Assembly (NCBI GenBank): GCA_914767715.1
Contig: OU612070.1
Span: 7,457,501 to 7,521,500 of the forward strand
Length of the DNA: 64,000 nt
Origin: Membranipora membranacea
Taxonomy: Eukaryota; Bryozoa; Gymnolaemata; Cheilostomatida; Membraniporidae
Direction of reading: 5' to 3'
Position numbers and translations under genes: made by a program. Shown here piece after piece: positions 51,263 to 61,105 of the stretch (the stretch's first letter is position 1; each line of letters begins with the position of its first letter). The notes beneath the pieces were generated by a model that made no database searches, was not told the DNA's origin, and was given only the letters and a program-made list of their open reading frames with translations.

Positions 51263-54200
51263 TGATGCCAAAAGCTTACCACATCTTACATTTTTTCTGT
51301 AATATACTTTCGTCATGTAAAGCCAGCAAGCAACAAATAAATGTGAATATAACGATAACAACTGAAGCTCTGCGTTCAACTTAAATATAACATGCAATGT
51401 ATGCTTGTTAACATGATTGAACCACCTCTGTCAGGTAAAGGCTAGAATTTTAAAATATTATTGTAAACCCACCTCAGTCGACTGGACTAGTGGGACCCAG
51501 TGGTTAAAATTAAATGACTGGCCATCGAACCGGCAAGATGTAAACATAAGGGTTGCTGCTGGATTTCCATTGTTTGGAACATCCCTTCCAAAGACTCGAC
51601 CCGAATTCTCCGGCATATCAAGGTATTCTACTTGAGGCCATAGTAGACGTAGTGGTCTCTCCAGTATTGCAGAGAGAGCGTATACAGATGTTTTACTCTG
51701 CGCAGTTCCATTTTTCGATGAAACTTCTAAATATGCATCCCATTCGTACCTGTCCAGCTGATCAATTTCTCTAACAATGCAAACAATACAACTTGTTCTG
51801 CTGATTTTCATAGCATTTACATACAGTGGTAAAGAGTTGCTATGAACTTTTGTTAATTTGCAGGAAGGAAGTAAATGTCTCAAAATTAATCATTAAATTA
51901 AGTAGCCTACACAGTTTCCTTTTATCAGCATATCACTGGAAATGTTCATTTTCCATTGAATGGTGGCAACTGGATTTTTTTTAATTAGAAATAGAGCAAT
52001 GAGGTACAAATATGATATTCACACTATTGTTGAGATGATTACCTACATCATGGTATTATCAGTTTGGTACATTCGTTCACTTAGTTTAGAGTCCTGCACT
52101 GATAAGTTGCTTCTCTATGTTAGGAACTTGTTTCAGAACTCAAAAGAAAGTATGAAAGATGTTGTCCTGTCATAAACAAATATCAAACAGGATACCTTAG
52201 GTCAACGACTAAATCAAACTCATTTGATGATTTTTATTACTGATCACCACTGCCATTTCATACATTTGGGAGGTAGAACATTTTTCAGGTCAGGTTCAAT
52301 TGTTATCCAACCCATGCGAAAACAATAAAATGAAAGATGAGTGAAACATACCCACTATTTTCATAGTATTCTCGATAGAGAATCATCTCTATAACGGTAA
52401 GCAACCTTAGCTGGCTCTGGCTACCTTCATCTCCAAATAAAACCAGTGATACTGCATTGTAGAGGCAGTTGCCATCCATGGAGCTATATAAGGCAGCTGT
52501 TTTACAGGCCAATTGTGGAAGGTAGTGACCCAATATCTTCTGAGATGTTGGGCAAATCCTGGCTCCTTTGAAAATCAATTTTGTAACTTTGTTATAGCCC
52601 TACTGAATATTAGCCAATTTCTAATGGCCATCATGTATTACTTTGGATTTGCCCCACCTTGCATGCAGTAAAAGCAACTCCCGTTTTATATGCGGTAGGA
52701 GTAAAAAGGTATAAAAAAACATGTCACAACCAGAAACTCGTCACATAGCGGCAAACAGATGGTTCAAACTACATTGGGCATGAAACTTTGGCTAGCTTGA
52801 GTTGCGTCCTATAAAAAATTGTTAAGTTTATATTAGCTAGACTTAAATTTTGCTATTTGAGGCATGTGCGAAAGTAGAAATTTTTCTGCTGCAAATACTT
52901 TCCTCTTCTAGGATAATTGCCATCCATTAACACTAACAATTATTTTCCACCAAATAATGAAAGACAAGGCGGTGATTATTCTGTATTTCCTCTTGATATT
53001 TGGAAAAAGTTCCCTCCAGTAGTTTACAATTCATTTTAGGTTTAGCAGAAACATACCTGTTTCGGGGAAATAATCTCTGTTAGTGTTTATTTCGGGTAAA
53101 TGTACACCATACAAGTTGAGAAGAGCAAGCTCATTCTGTGCTGAAAGGGCAGTACGTCCAGCCTGATAAATCCTAGAAGTGACCAGAGGAATGAATAAGA
53201 ATGGTAGCTGCACACTGTTATGGTATGTTTGGATTATAAACTTAATTACTCATAGCTGTCAATATTCATGTGTGATGGTGTACTGTCTAGATTTATTATT
53301 AAGTTTATGGTCTAGACCCTAGACCATGAATTTTTGGATAGAGCACTATACATTTTTGCATGATGTGTGACATATTTTCAAAACCCTGGTCTACAATGCA
53401 GAAGAATCAATGTCACAATATTCATGCTAAAACTGTTGACTCTTTTTGAAGGTATTTAGGTATGCTGGCATTCAAGTTGTACTAATGGAAGCATTTAATT
53501 CATTAGACCCATACTTGCCAAGTCTCCAGATTTAGGACTGACCCTCCAGATTTTAACCCTATCTCCAATTATTGTAATTCTTGCTATTTCCTCCAGATTT
53601 TAGAGAAAACACCCCCTATTGCAATTTGTTGGTAGCTATCCAAGCACTTGTTGATAAGTTACTGGTAAGATCTTTGCACACATTAAAAGGAATCCTACTA
53701 TTCAACCACTGACTGTCATTTTTTACAATATAATGTAGCTAGTAAAGTGCATACAAATAGAAAGATAACAATGCCCAAGGTCCACTACCATTCTAAATTC
53801 AACAAATTTTGAATCAAAGAAAAGGCCGACTAGGGCCCCAGGGACCAACATGCCTTTACTCTGCAATGGAGTGGTTGATACCGGAAATTATTTCTTATTC
53901 ATTCCTTGCATATCAGTTTTGTTTGATTAACACTTATTGCAAAACAAGAGGATATGACATGAAATCAGCCTTAATATCATCGACAATGCCGCATACACTA
54001 CGGCATATAAGAAATTTACACGGACGGTCTTCAGAAATACCCACAAACAGCACATAGACCATTTGGTAAATACATGGCAATATAACAATGACTCTGCCTC
54101 TGTCAAACCAGTCAATCGATCACACAATAGTTCTTAGTTTAATGATATCAGAAGGATTCACAAAATCTTTAATTTGCTGCACCATTATCAAAACACAGAT

Positions 54201-54452
54201 GTGTGGATTGTCTATGCAGCAAAGACACTTATTTTCCACCACTCACCTTCTCAGAGCAGAAATAGAGTCATAAGTATCTCGTGTAAACACGCATGACTTA
54301 CAAAGAAAAGTGATATCAGCTCCGCTAAAATAGTCGTGCTGAGCATTTGACATGTTACATGTGACATGCAACCAATAACGGCAATTATCACACTGTATTT
54401 GTCTGCTGACATGGTTACAGTTGCACTGACGGATTTGAGGAGGGTCAGACAT
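41456..54452 (-). CDS. PHD-OTU-FLYWCH-MULE transposase, 20 exons, 921 residues
   Basis: The ATG at 54452-54450 (A at -3) opens the PHD exon and TAA at 41458-41456 closes the MULE exon. Minus-strand exons: 54452-54247, 53172-53057, 52565-52352, 51749-51473, 50507-50457, 50113-50030, 49709-49626, 49283-49200, 48998-48951, 48383-48306, 47872-47802, 47588-47423, 46949-46806, 46591-46406, 46056-45947, 45673-45526, 44366-44297, 44157-44056, 42263-42024, 41742-41456. These total 2766 nt. All 19 introns are GT-AG, every phase matches and no internal stop occurs. The product should act in the nucleus: FLYWCH binds element DNA, the MULE domain cuts and joins, PHD may read chromatin and OTU may remove ubiquitin (last two inferred). 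The only uncertainty is whether all exons belong to one transcript. Confidence 0.88.
44875..44980 (+). repeat. SINE 3'-module fragment in an intron
   Basis: A degenerate B box (GAGTTCCGATTTCAATCC) is followed by a T-rich stretch and TCTCAGCTCTTTAT, matching the copy at 14.75-14.80 kb. It lies in the intron between exons 16 and 17... more exactly in sequence separating 45526 and 44366, and does not touch coding sequence. Confidence 0.45.
46806..47588 (-). other. FLYWCH zinc finger, exons 12-13 (residues about 478-530)
   Basis: GYRFTEKNYGRDN at the end of exon 12 joins in phase 0 to YVDWRC in exon 13. This gives the FLYWCH pattern Tyr/Phe-rich strand, W498-x-C500, C506, then H524-x-H526. FLYWCH modules have the WRKY-GCM1 fold used by Mutator transposases to bind terminal repeats, so this is the likely DNA-binding part. 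The preceding half of exon 12 is acidic (several D/E runs). Confidence 0.88.
47802..50507 (-). other. Linker exons 5-11, including a triplicated 84-bp exon
   Basis: Short phase-0 exons encode a low-complexity, partly acidic linker between OTU and FLYWCH. Exons 6, 7 and 8 (50113-50030, 49709-49626, 49283-49200) are each 84 bp. Two share the pattern THPG...QER(I/V)RSL...INKQ, and the third is more diverged (KRRRSPKP...IKQK). The surrounding introns are also repeated, so the unit duplicated was genomic, about 400-425 bp. Exon 9 (16 codons), exon 10 (26 codons) and exon 11 (phase 2 at its end) follow. Confidence 0.8.
49197..50300. repeat. Threefold tandem repeat of exon plus intron, period about 404-426 bp
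   Basis: Each unit contains an 84-bp exon, then TCTGCTTG..TATAG on the plus strand, an AATTACTTA(T/C)C motif, a CCACTGGC(G/A)AGTGCCC-like block, an ATGAAAACATAT block and a GAGCTGTTCATTCAGTTCAAG block. Exonic and intronic parts are both conserved, which marks recent segmental expansion inside the gene. Confidence 0.8.
51165..51257. repeat. Intronic hairpin and TA microsatellite
   Basis: TTACAACCTAAGCTGATAT (51165-51183) is inverted, with one mismatch, at about 51196-51214, followed by a TA run at about 51228-51257. Both lie in the intron between exons 4 and 5. Confidence 0.7.
51473..53172 (-). other. OTU-type cysteine protease region, exons 2-4 (residues about 69-271)
   Basis: Exon 3 contains the OTU nucleophile block SMDGNCLYNAVSLVLFGDE with Cys141. 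Exon 4 ends with the histidine block FNFNHWVPLV, His262. D-G-N-C and N-H-W/F in this order and spacing are hallmarks of OTU deubiquitinase-fold proteases. Exon 2 supplies a helical lead-in (QAGRTALSAQNELALLNLYG). Phases are 2/1 (exon 1 to 2), 1/2 (2 to 3) and 2/0 (3 to 4), all consistent. Vertnin-like host proteins have a related Cys-His domain, so it could be a divergent OTU relative rather than an active protease. Confidence 0.75.
53281..53315. repeat. Solo end fragment of the 28.7-30.4 kb TIR family
   Basis: ACTGTCTAGATTTATTATTA followed by AGTTTATG matches the terminal repeat of the 1.6-kb element with two substitutions. It lies upstream of exon 2 in the first intron. Only one end is present. 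Confidence 0.5.
54247..54452 (-). other. PHD finger, exon 1 (residues about 10-54)
   Basis: A complete C4HC3 PHD signature is visible: C10-x-C12, C21-x2-C24, H29-x2-C32 and C51-x2-C54, with the family Trp at W27 (RYWLH). PHD fingers usually bind histone H3 tails. The start is set at 54452 because the frame upstream has no ATG, only a TTG at 54491, and because the next ATG lies beyond the first zinc ligands. Confidence 0.88.
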
Positions 54453-54545
54453 TTTGTGAAAAGATGAGGACACTGATAGGAAACTTTTCAAGATAACTGA
54501 ACTTTAGATCATGAATGCACAACAGGAAATGATAGTCAAGCTCTT

Positions 54546-54613
54546 CCTTTATTAATCTGTTAATCACTATGGTTCGTTGCATCAACGTCACGTCAATTCT
54601 AGTATCTATTGGA
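54546..54613 (-). promoter_or_regulatory. Possible promoter of the transposase gene
   Basis: On the minus strand, in order, are CCAAT (54608-54612), a CRE-like TGACGTGACG (54586-54595) and AATAAAGG (54546-54553), about 95-160 bp upstream of the start codon. These are short motifs and the call is tentative. Confidence 0.3.
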
Positions 54614-54679
54614 TTAAAAGGATAGCATTAAGTCAAATTGAGCTCATGTAGATACCCATATAACTCAATCTGTGACCAT

Positions 54680-54790
54680 GGCTGTGTGGATGAATGGATA
54701 GCTTTGCATACTGTGATACTGTGATACTGTGATGCGGGAGGCCCATGTTCAAATCCCACCAATGGCAGACCTTTTTTACGTTTTATCATC
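54680..54790 (+). repeat. tRNA-derived SINE fragment
   Basis: GATGCGGGAGGCCCATGTTCAAATCCCACCAATGGCAG is the B-box module of the family (shown in pieces: GTTCAAATCCC at about 54750, then AATGGCAG). A GATACTGT triplet repeat lies just upstream, and a T-run and TATCATCATGGTAAT follow. Confidence 0.6.
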
Positions 54791-54839
54791 ATGGTAATCG
54801 TTAGCATCATTGAATCGTGAGTTGTCAACACATTCAATG

Positions 54840-55960
54840 CCCCCCCCCGCCCCTTCTACGCATAGAACCATAACGAATATTTTATATATTAGCAAACGAA
54901 GAAAAAAAGTTTAGAGCTCTCCAAGCTGACTCTATTCAACTAAAGAGTTGACCTCATGACAATGGATTTCTTTGTCCCTCGAGGGGTGGTAACAGCATAG
55001 TTATGTAATACAATACAAACTTTATTCATCCAACCAGTATATCATGTGATACCAATGAGGTTGTGATTTACATAAGATATGCATGAATAGTTGTTTGTGT
55101 CAGTCAGGTAAAAAGATGACAATAATACGTTATCACTTTAAAAAAATTAGATTAGCCAATCGTGTTGGACAGCGAGCTGTTCATCAGTCCAGTTCTATGC
55201 TTGAAAGTTATTTTGTCCACTAGTATCAACTAGATGCGGTATGCCAGCTCTGTTTAGCCTCTCAGTGTAGGACGTGATTGTTGGATAGATAATCGGAAGA
55301 CAGAGGCTTTGTTGGTGTCCTAGTCGATCCTTGGCAATCTGGCAGGTGTATGTAAACCATGATGGGCATACATATGTTAAAATAGGTAAAATTCTTGCCA
55401 GAAAAAATTTTACAAGTAAATCTGATCTTATGCCATGTCGCTTTAATATTAATAACCCATAAACTGCTACTCAATACTGTAATCCACATTTCCAGTGCAG
55501 TGTAGGTGGTTATTTATTGGAACACCCAGTAATTGAGCCGATGGTGATTGCTCGATTACCCCGTTAGTTGCAAATAAGTGATGCATTTTATCATGGAAAA
55601 TTTGTATGGAAACTGGATATTACATGAAAATCACCATTATACAGAGTTGTCCTAACTCACAAAATGTGAAGACAACTTCTTCATCGCAATAAATTGGATG
55701 AGAAGTTAATTACTAGGAAACATCAAACATAAACTTCATAGTAAACCATACATGACTCTAGGCAAATTTACTGTCTTGCTAACGATGGGGTAATCTTCGA
55801 TTTCTATACACAATCCAGTTTCCGAAATTCAATGTCAATTGTTACGGTAGTTTTTATCAGATTATACTTTGACTAGGGGAACTCAAAGTTCATACTTGGT
55901 CGTTTTTTGCAAAAACATTTAAAATAAAATCTTTCCTCAAAACACTTTATTTGTTGACTT
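54840..55960. other. No gene seen; upstream interior of the large element
   Basis: Holds a poly-C run at 54841-54856 and an AATACAAACTTTATTCATCC block at about 55010 that looks like a retroelement 3' end on the minus strand. A 75-codon minus frame (55489-55262) is unsupported. Confidence 0.4.
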
Positions 55961-55964
55961 CACT

Positions 55965-57293
55965 CGTTTTTTAGAGGTTTTGGGACTTGAAGAACTCAAA
56001 AACCAAGATGGGCCGTTTTTTTGAAAAATTTGAAAACTTAAGTGTTTTCCCAAAAACTTAAGTTCGTTGACTTAACGCATTTTTTAGAGGTTTTGGGACT
56101 TGGAGAACTTAAAAACCAAGATGGGCCGTTTTTTTGAAAAATTTGAAAACTTAAGTTTTTTCCCAAAAACTTAAGTTCGTTGACTTAACTCCTTTTTTAG
56201 AGGTTTTGAGACTTGGAGAACTCAAAAACCAAGATGGGCCGTTTTTTTGAAAAATTTGAAAACTTAAGTTTTTTCCCAAAAACTTAAGTTCGTTGACTTA
56301 ACTCCTTTTTTAGAGGTTTTGGGACTTGGAGAACTCAAAAACCAAGATGGGCCGTTTTTTTGAAAAAATTGAAAACTTAAGTTTTTTCCCAAAAACTTAA
56401 GTTCGTTGACTTAACTCCTTTTTTAGAGGTTTTGAGACTTGGAGAACTCAAAAACCAAGATGGGCCGTTTTTTTGAAAAATTTGAAAACTTAAGTTTTTT
56501 CCCAAAAACTTAAGTTCGTTGACTTAACTCATTTTTTAGAGGTTTTGGGACTTGGATAACTCAAAAACCAAGATGGGCCGTTTTTTTGAAAAATTTGAAA
56601 ACTTATGTTTTTTCCCAAAAAGTTAAGTTTTTTCCCAAATACTTAAGTTCGTTGACTTAACTCATTTTTTAGAGGTTTTGGGACTTGGAGAACTCAAAAA
56701 CCAAGATGGGCCGTTTTTTTGAAAAAATTGAAAACTTAAGTTTTTTCCCAAAAACTTAAGTTCGTTGACTTAACTCCTTTTTTAGAGGTTTTGAGACTTG
56801 GAGAACTCAAAAACCAAGATGGGCCGTTTTTTTGAAAAATTTGAAAACTTAAGTTTTTTCCCAAAAACTTAAGTTCGTTGACTTTACTCCTTTTTTAGAG
56901 GTTTTGGGACTTGGAGAACTCAAAAACCAAGATGGGCCGTTTTTTTGAAAAATTTGAAAACTTAAGTTTTTTCCAAAAATACTTAAGTTCGTTGACTTTC
57001 CTCGTTTTTTGGAGGTTTTGGGACTTGGAGAACTCAAAAACCAAGATGGGCCGTTTTTTTGAAAAGTTTGAAAACTTAAGTTTTTTCCCAAAAACTTAAG
57101 TTCGTTGACTTAACTCATTTTTTAGAGGTTTTGGGACTTGGAGAACTGAAAAATCAAGATGGGCCGTTTTTTTGAAAAATTTGAAAACTTATGTTTTTTC
57201 CCAAAAAGTTAAGTTTTTTCCCAAATACTTAAGTTCGTTGACTTAACTCCTTTTTTAGAGGTTTTGGGACTTGGATAACTCATAAATCATGCT
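55965..57293 (-). repeat. Right arm array of 113/134-bp units, inverted
   Basis: About 12 units carry the same motifs as the left arm in reverse complement (TCAAAAACCAAGATGGGCCG and AGAGGTTTTGGGACTTGG), mostly in the 113-bp form. Two units near 56610 and 57200 have the longer TTTTTTCCCAAATACTTAAG insert. The array is shorter than the left arm by roughly 1 kb. Confidence 0.92.
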
Positions 57294-57382
57294 GGGCCGT
57301 TTTGGGCCGCGGGCCGTTTTGGGCTTCGGGCCGTTTTGGGCCTCGGGCCGTTTTGGGCCGCGGGCCGTTTTGGGACCGAACC
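57294..57382. repeat. Terminal 17-bp GC-rich repeats, right
   Basis: Four to five copies of GGGCCGTTTTGGGCCGC or variants, ending GGGACCGAACC at the target duplication. They mirror the left terminus, apart from the final 8 bp, which have diverged. Confidence 0.9.
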
Positions 57383-57390
57383 CTCTGTAA
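57383..57390. repeat. Target-site duplication, right (CTCTGTAA)
   Basis: Exact copy of 34553-34560. Removing the element plus one copy would restore a continuous GAACTCTGTAACAATAAC target. Confidence 0.85.
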
Positions 57391-57849
57391 CAATAACAAA
57401 TAGTAACAGTGACCAAACACATCCCTACCTAACTAGTTGTCCTTGAAATTCATTGAAAGATTGATAAAACATTCCTCTACCCACAGCTCTTCAACTGATT
57501 TTAGTCAACTAGGGAGATCTTTTTAGTAACATAATTCTCAAATGACGCCCATTAATACATGCTGTCTTTTCAGAATGTGCACCCTGGACCAGCTCTTGGA
57601 GTTCATCTTCCAGATCTACAACAAAATCACACCCCATTAGATAATACATTTACAGACAATTATATTTTCCATAAATACAGTTGACTGTTTTGTCTTAATT
57701 TCTTTATTTGTACATGCTATTTTTGTCCTTGACTTTGCTCGGCAGTAATAAAGTATATATATACATACATGGCTGTTTAATCATTCATTTGACCCCCCTC
57801 CCCAACTTTCGTTTGATGGCCGACTAATGCAGCATTATTCCGTTTTAGC

Positions 57850-58060
57850 TTACTCCCACTGGATAATGATGTTGTTATGTGGTTCAAGGTTCGGAAGGAA
57901 CATAAGAGGAGCCTTGTTCATGGCAAGAAATTTATCTGTCATTCCTTTGGAAAGTAAATCAAAACTGACATTGTGAACTCCACTGATGTGTCTGGCAACA
58001 AAGAGAAATTTGCAAGCTATACATAGCGTTGTTATCACGCTCATGATTCTCCTTCGCGCA
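57850..58060 (-). pseudogene. RNase H-like fragment of a DIRS/Ty3-type retroelement
   Basis: A 64-codon frame contains ARHISGVHNVSFDLLSKG followed by a Pro-containing tail. It resembles the H-[I/V]-x-G-x-x-N-x-x-A-D-x-L-S-[R/K] block at the end of retroelement RNase H domains, with the Asp shifted or damaged. The preceding residues (MSVITTLCIACKFLFVA) also fit. It is an isolated piece with no reverse transcriptase or LTR next to it. The call rests on one motif. Confidence 0.45.
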
Positions 58061-58960
58061 CTGTCACTACAATACAGGGGATTGAGGAATGTGTATCTGT
58101 GTAAATGTTAACTGCCGTGTCAGAAATGCCCGGATCAAACAGATAAAATAAAAAAAAAATGTATGTATACTATATACTTTGTACTAATGGCAATTTTTAT
58201 CCGCCTTCTAAATAGTTAAAATATCGTTTTACAGGTCTTGAAATATTATTTGAAATTACAAACTTCACACAGAAAACTTTCCTAGCCATATCCTCATGAA
58301 ACACCCCAACTATAATCCTGGCGTCTTGTCTCTTGAGACTCTTGACAGTCAGTCAACCTGGGTCAGTCTGGAAGCTTTGTCTGACAGCTATCTCAATTGG
58401 CTGGTCTGGCTCTGCTGAGCACTGCTTTATCCTCTCTTCAAGGTATTTTATGGTCTGCAAAAAGAGAGGCATCCAACCATATCATGCATATATATATCTA
58501 TATATATAATATAAAAAATATATTTGTAAATAGAGTAGAGTTCCAATACAGCAACGTTACGCTTTCTGCCCGTGGGCCATATTCCTATACACCAAATACC
58601 AGTACCAAATGTACAGCCATACACAACTGAGGTAGAAGCATCAGTGTAGATACCGTAAATACCGTACAAAAAACGTAAATCCGGCTAAAAATACCTTTTC
58701 ACTGTGGGCTTGCATACTACTCCACATACCATTGGACAAACTACCCCTACATATGGGAGATAAAGAGTAGCTACGTTTCTCGTCCGGAATTTCTTATGCT
58801 TTTTAGATGTGAGAATAGTTTATAAGAACTTAAGTATTATCAATTTATAGATGATGAAGTTTAATTTCATCATAATATTCACAGCCCATTGCAGAAAGAA
58901 TCATGGGTTTGAGTTACGCTGGGGGAGCTCTAAAGGTTAGGCCACGCACTTGTGATTCTT
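58061..58960. other. No gene seen
   Basis: Contains a short TA/ATAT-rich stretch at 58486-58525. Open frames on both strands overlap each other and have no other support. Confidence 0.4.
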
Positions 58961-59099
58961 GCAAATTAAATTTTGTTTGAATATCAACCTGCCACATAGG
59001 GGTGTCATCTCCAACATCGTAGTAATGATTTTTGGTTGTACTCCCTCTCAGCCAACTAACCAACAAGTCAACCATGACAGTGAAACAATATCAAAAGAC

Positions 59100-61090
59100 T
59101 GGAATAACAGAATGTATACCAAGATGAAGCTGTTACTCCTTGTTTATACCAATCAGTCCAGTGAGTCAGTGTCTGGATATGCTCAGGCCCAAACTTCTCA
59201 TTATTTCGTTATTGGCATTTCCTGTGTGCACCATGCTTCGTATGTGAAAAAAACTTCGTTTGACCACAATAATGGTCAATTGGACAGCATGTTTGACGTT
59301 ATGCAAAGGTGGCGAAAATAGCAGCTCTATTCGAGAGTCTACTGTCATTGCAATATGCAAGCTAATTTGTTGAAAGTCAATGTGATTGTCATTTGAAGAG
59401 TACTCTAAGAAAAAATCATAGTTAATTTTGTTTTGGCTACATGAAAAAAATCCTTTGTATGGCGTGACGTAAAAAGTCAATTTAAACTAGTCATAAATAT
59501 CAAAGAAAATCAAACTTTACGATGAACGCAATCTCTAAGTATACATTCCGCCTGTTTTGAAATTTCTTGTAATTAATTTGACTCCTACATCAGTCTTGCC
59601 TTTTTTATCAAAAATAAGCATCTTAACAATCATATAGAACAATTTCTCACTCAAAACAAATTAATATCACCAATTCAATCTGGATTCAGACCTGGCATTT
59701 CCTGAAACGATGCAGTGCATAAAATAACAGCTGACTGCCTAATTGAAAAGAAAAAAACAAAACAAAGTAGTGTTGATGTTTATTGTTTTTGTAAAGCATT
59801 TGATCGTGTCAATCATCAAATCTTATTAAATAAACTTAGGAAATTTAACTTCACCGACTCAGCATTGTCTTTGCTTTCCTCGTTCTTACAGGATCGCAGG
59901 AAATATGCGAAAGTAAACAATGACATATCCTCGATTCTTGATATAAAGATAGGAGTACCACAAGGATCAATTCTAGCACCAATTTTATTTCAAATTTACA
60001 TTAATGACTTGCTCCAGACTTAGTTATTTTCTAATTTGTACGCATATGCGGATGACACTGTGTTAACAATGAGCCATCCTGATCCTTGTGATCTCTCAGC
60101 AATCTGCAACAAAGACCTGATCTCCATCAGCAACTGGTGCATTTCAAACCATATGACCATAAACATAAACAAATCTCATTTTTTATTCACTGGGGACAAA
60201 AAATATTCACTCAAAGTAAAAGTAGGCAACAAGAACCTCACACAAAACTTTTAGGATTCAATGTAACAGACAGTTTTTCCTGGAACATACACTGTGATAA
60301 TGTTTTTGAGAAAGTTTCAAAAAACACTAATCTTTTACAGTTATGCAGACCCTATCTGCCCACCTACTCAGCCAAATAATTACATTACCAGTTTATACAT
60401 TGCTACTTAATATATGGAATACAGATTTATTACAATCTTTCACCCTCAACATACACAGACCGGATTTTTTTGCAACAAAAAATAGCATTGCGTATTATTG
60501 CCAATGTTCACCATATACCATATCATTTAATATCAACAAATGAAGTGTGTTCGCAACTAAAAATATTACTTTTACCACTTCTAAATAATTACTTTACCTA
60601 CCTATACGGATTCAAAGTTATGTATAATTTGTCACCTCAACACATTTCTGATTTCTTCGTAAATGTAGAGAATAGATTTCCTAAACGGGATGATAAACTT
60701 ATAAAAGTACCTTTTGACAACCTAAATCATGTAGTTGCAAGCAAGTTCAATGGCTTACCTTACCATATCAGATCAGTTGGCAAGTTTAAACACTTTAAAA
60801 CAATGCTCATCAAACATATATACCAATCTATATAATTTTTAATACACTTATTTTTCCCTTCTTTTTTTTTATGTCACATCATGTAAAACATCTTTTCAAG
60901 ATGAGGTTGATGACAATAAAGTGATAAAAAAAAACATATTCTGCCTCATTTCCTCCCTATAATGGCACAACATCATTGAATCAAATTTTTGTCCTGGTAT
61001 TCATTTTCAGTAGCTCAGCAGCTTCCCAACGGTATATGATATGTTGAAATTCGGATCAGTCTTTGACATTACCTTAAGGTCCGAATCAAT
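59100..61090 (-). repeat. Dispersed repeat, inverted copy of 19.3-19.95 kb, split by a retrotransposon
   Basis: The outer parts (59.1-59.594 and 60.935-61.09 kb) match the copy at 19.3-19.95 kb in opposite orientation. The match breaks after TTTGACTCCTACATCAGT and resumes at TTCTGCCTCATTTCCTCCCT, with the reverse transcriptase fragment in between. A 120-codon plus frame across the left part is not conserved. Confidence 0.65.
59595..60934 (+). pseudogene. 5'-truncated non-LTR retrotransposon (CR1/L2-like), decayed
   Basis: Reverse transcriptase motifs occur in order: QSGFRPG near 59680, KAFDRVNHQILL near 59800, GVPQGSILAPILF at 59952, and the catalytic YADD at 60045-60056. A C-terminal tail with QKIALRIIANVHH and a final KFKHFKTMLIKH segment follows, ending at 60835. 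The frame is broken by TGA at 59703, TAG near 60021, a frameshift near 60240 and TAA near 60377. The 3' end is ACAATAAAGTGAT plus an A9 tract. It lacks ORF1 and the endonuclease, as expected for a 5'-truncated insertion. Confidence 0.85.
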
Positions 61091-61105
61091 GAGAAACTCT
61101 ACATA

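Larger units (their letters stand above)
34561..57382. mobile_element. 22.8-kb Phantom/Mutator-like DNA transposon with foldback-type ends
   Basis: Both ends start GG and share CCCAAAACGGCCCGCGGCCC in inverted orientation, bounded by the 8-bp duplication CTCTGTAA. Inward on each side come 17-bp GC-rich repeats and then an array of 113/134-bp units, inverted relative to each other: about 20 units at left, about 12 at right. The interior carries a single, apparently intact, minus-strand gene for a PHD-OTU-FLYWCH-MULE protein. FLYWCH plus MULE domains and complex foldback-like termini are known features of the Phantom group of Mutator elements in animals. The intact frame and exact duplication suggest recent activity, although a 4.05-kb element has since entered the left arm. 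Confidence 0.88.

Noticed and set aside
56849-57099. Repeating open frames on both strands in the right arm array
   Set aside because: Periodic translation of the 113-bp units; no start context or conservation.
58959-59480. Open frames of 120 and 104 codons on opposite strands
   Set aside because: They overlap a dispersed repeat and are not open in the other copy at 19.3-19.95 kb.
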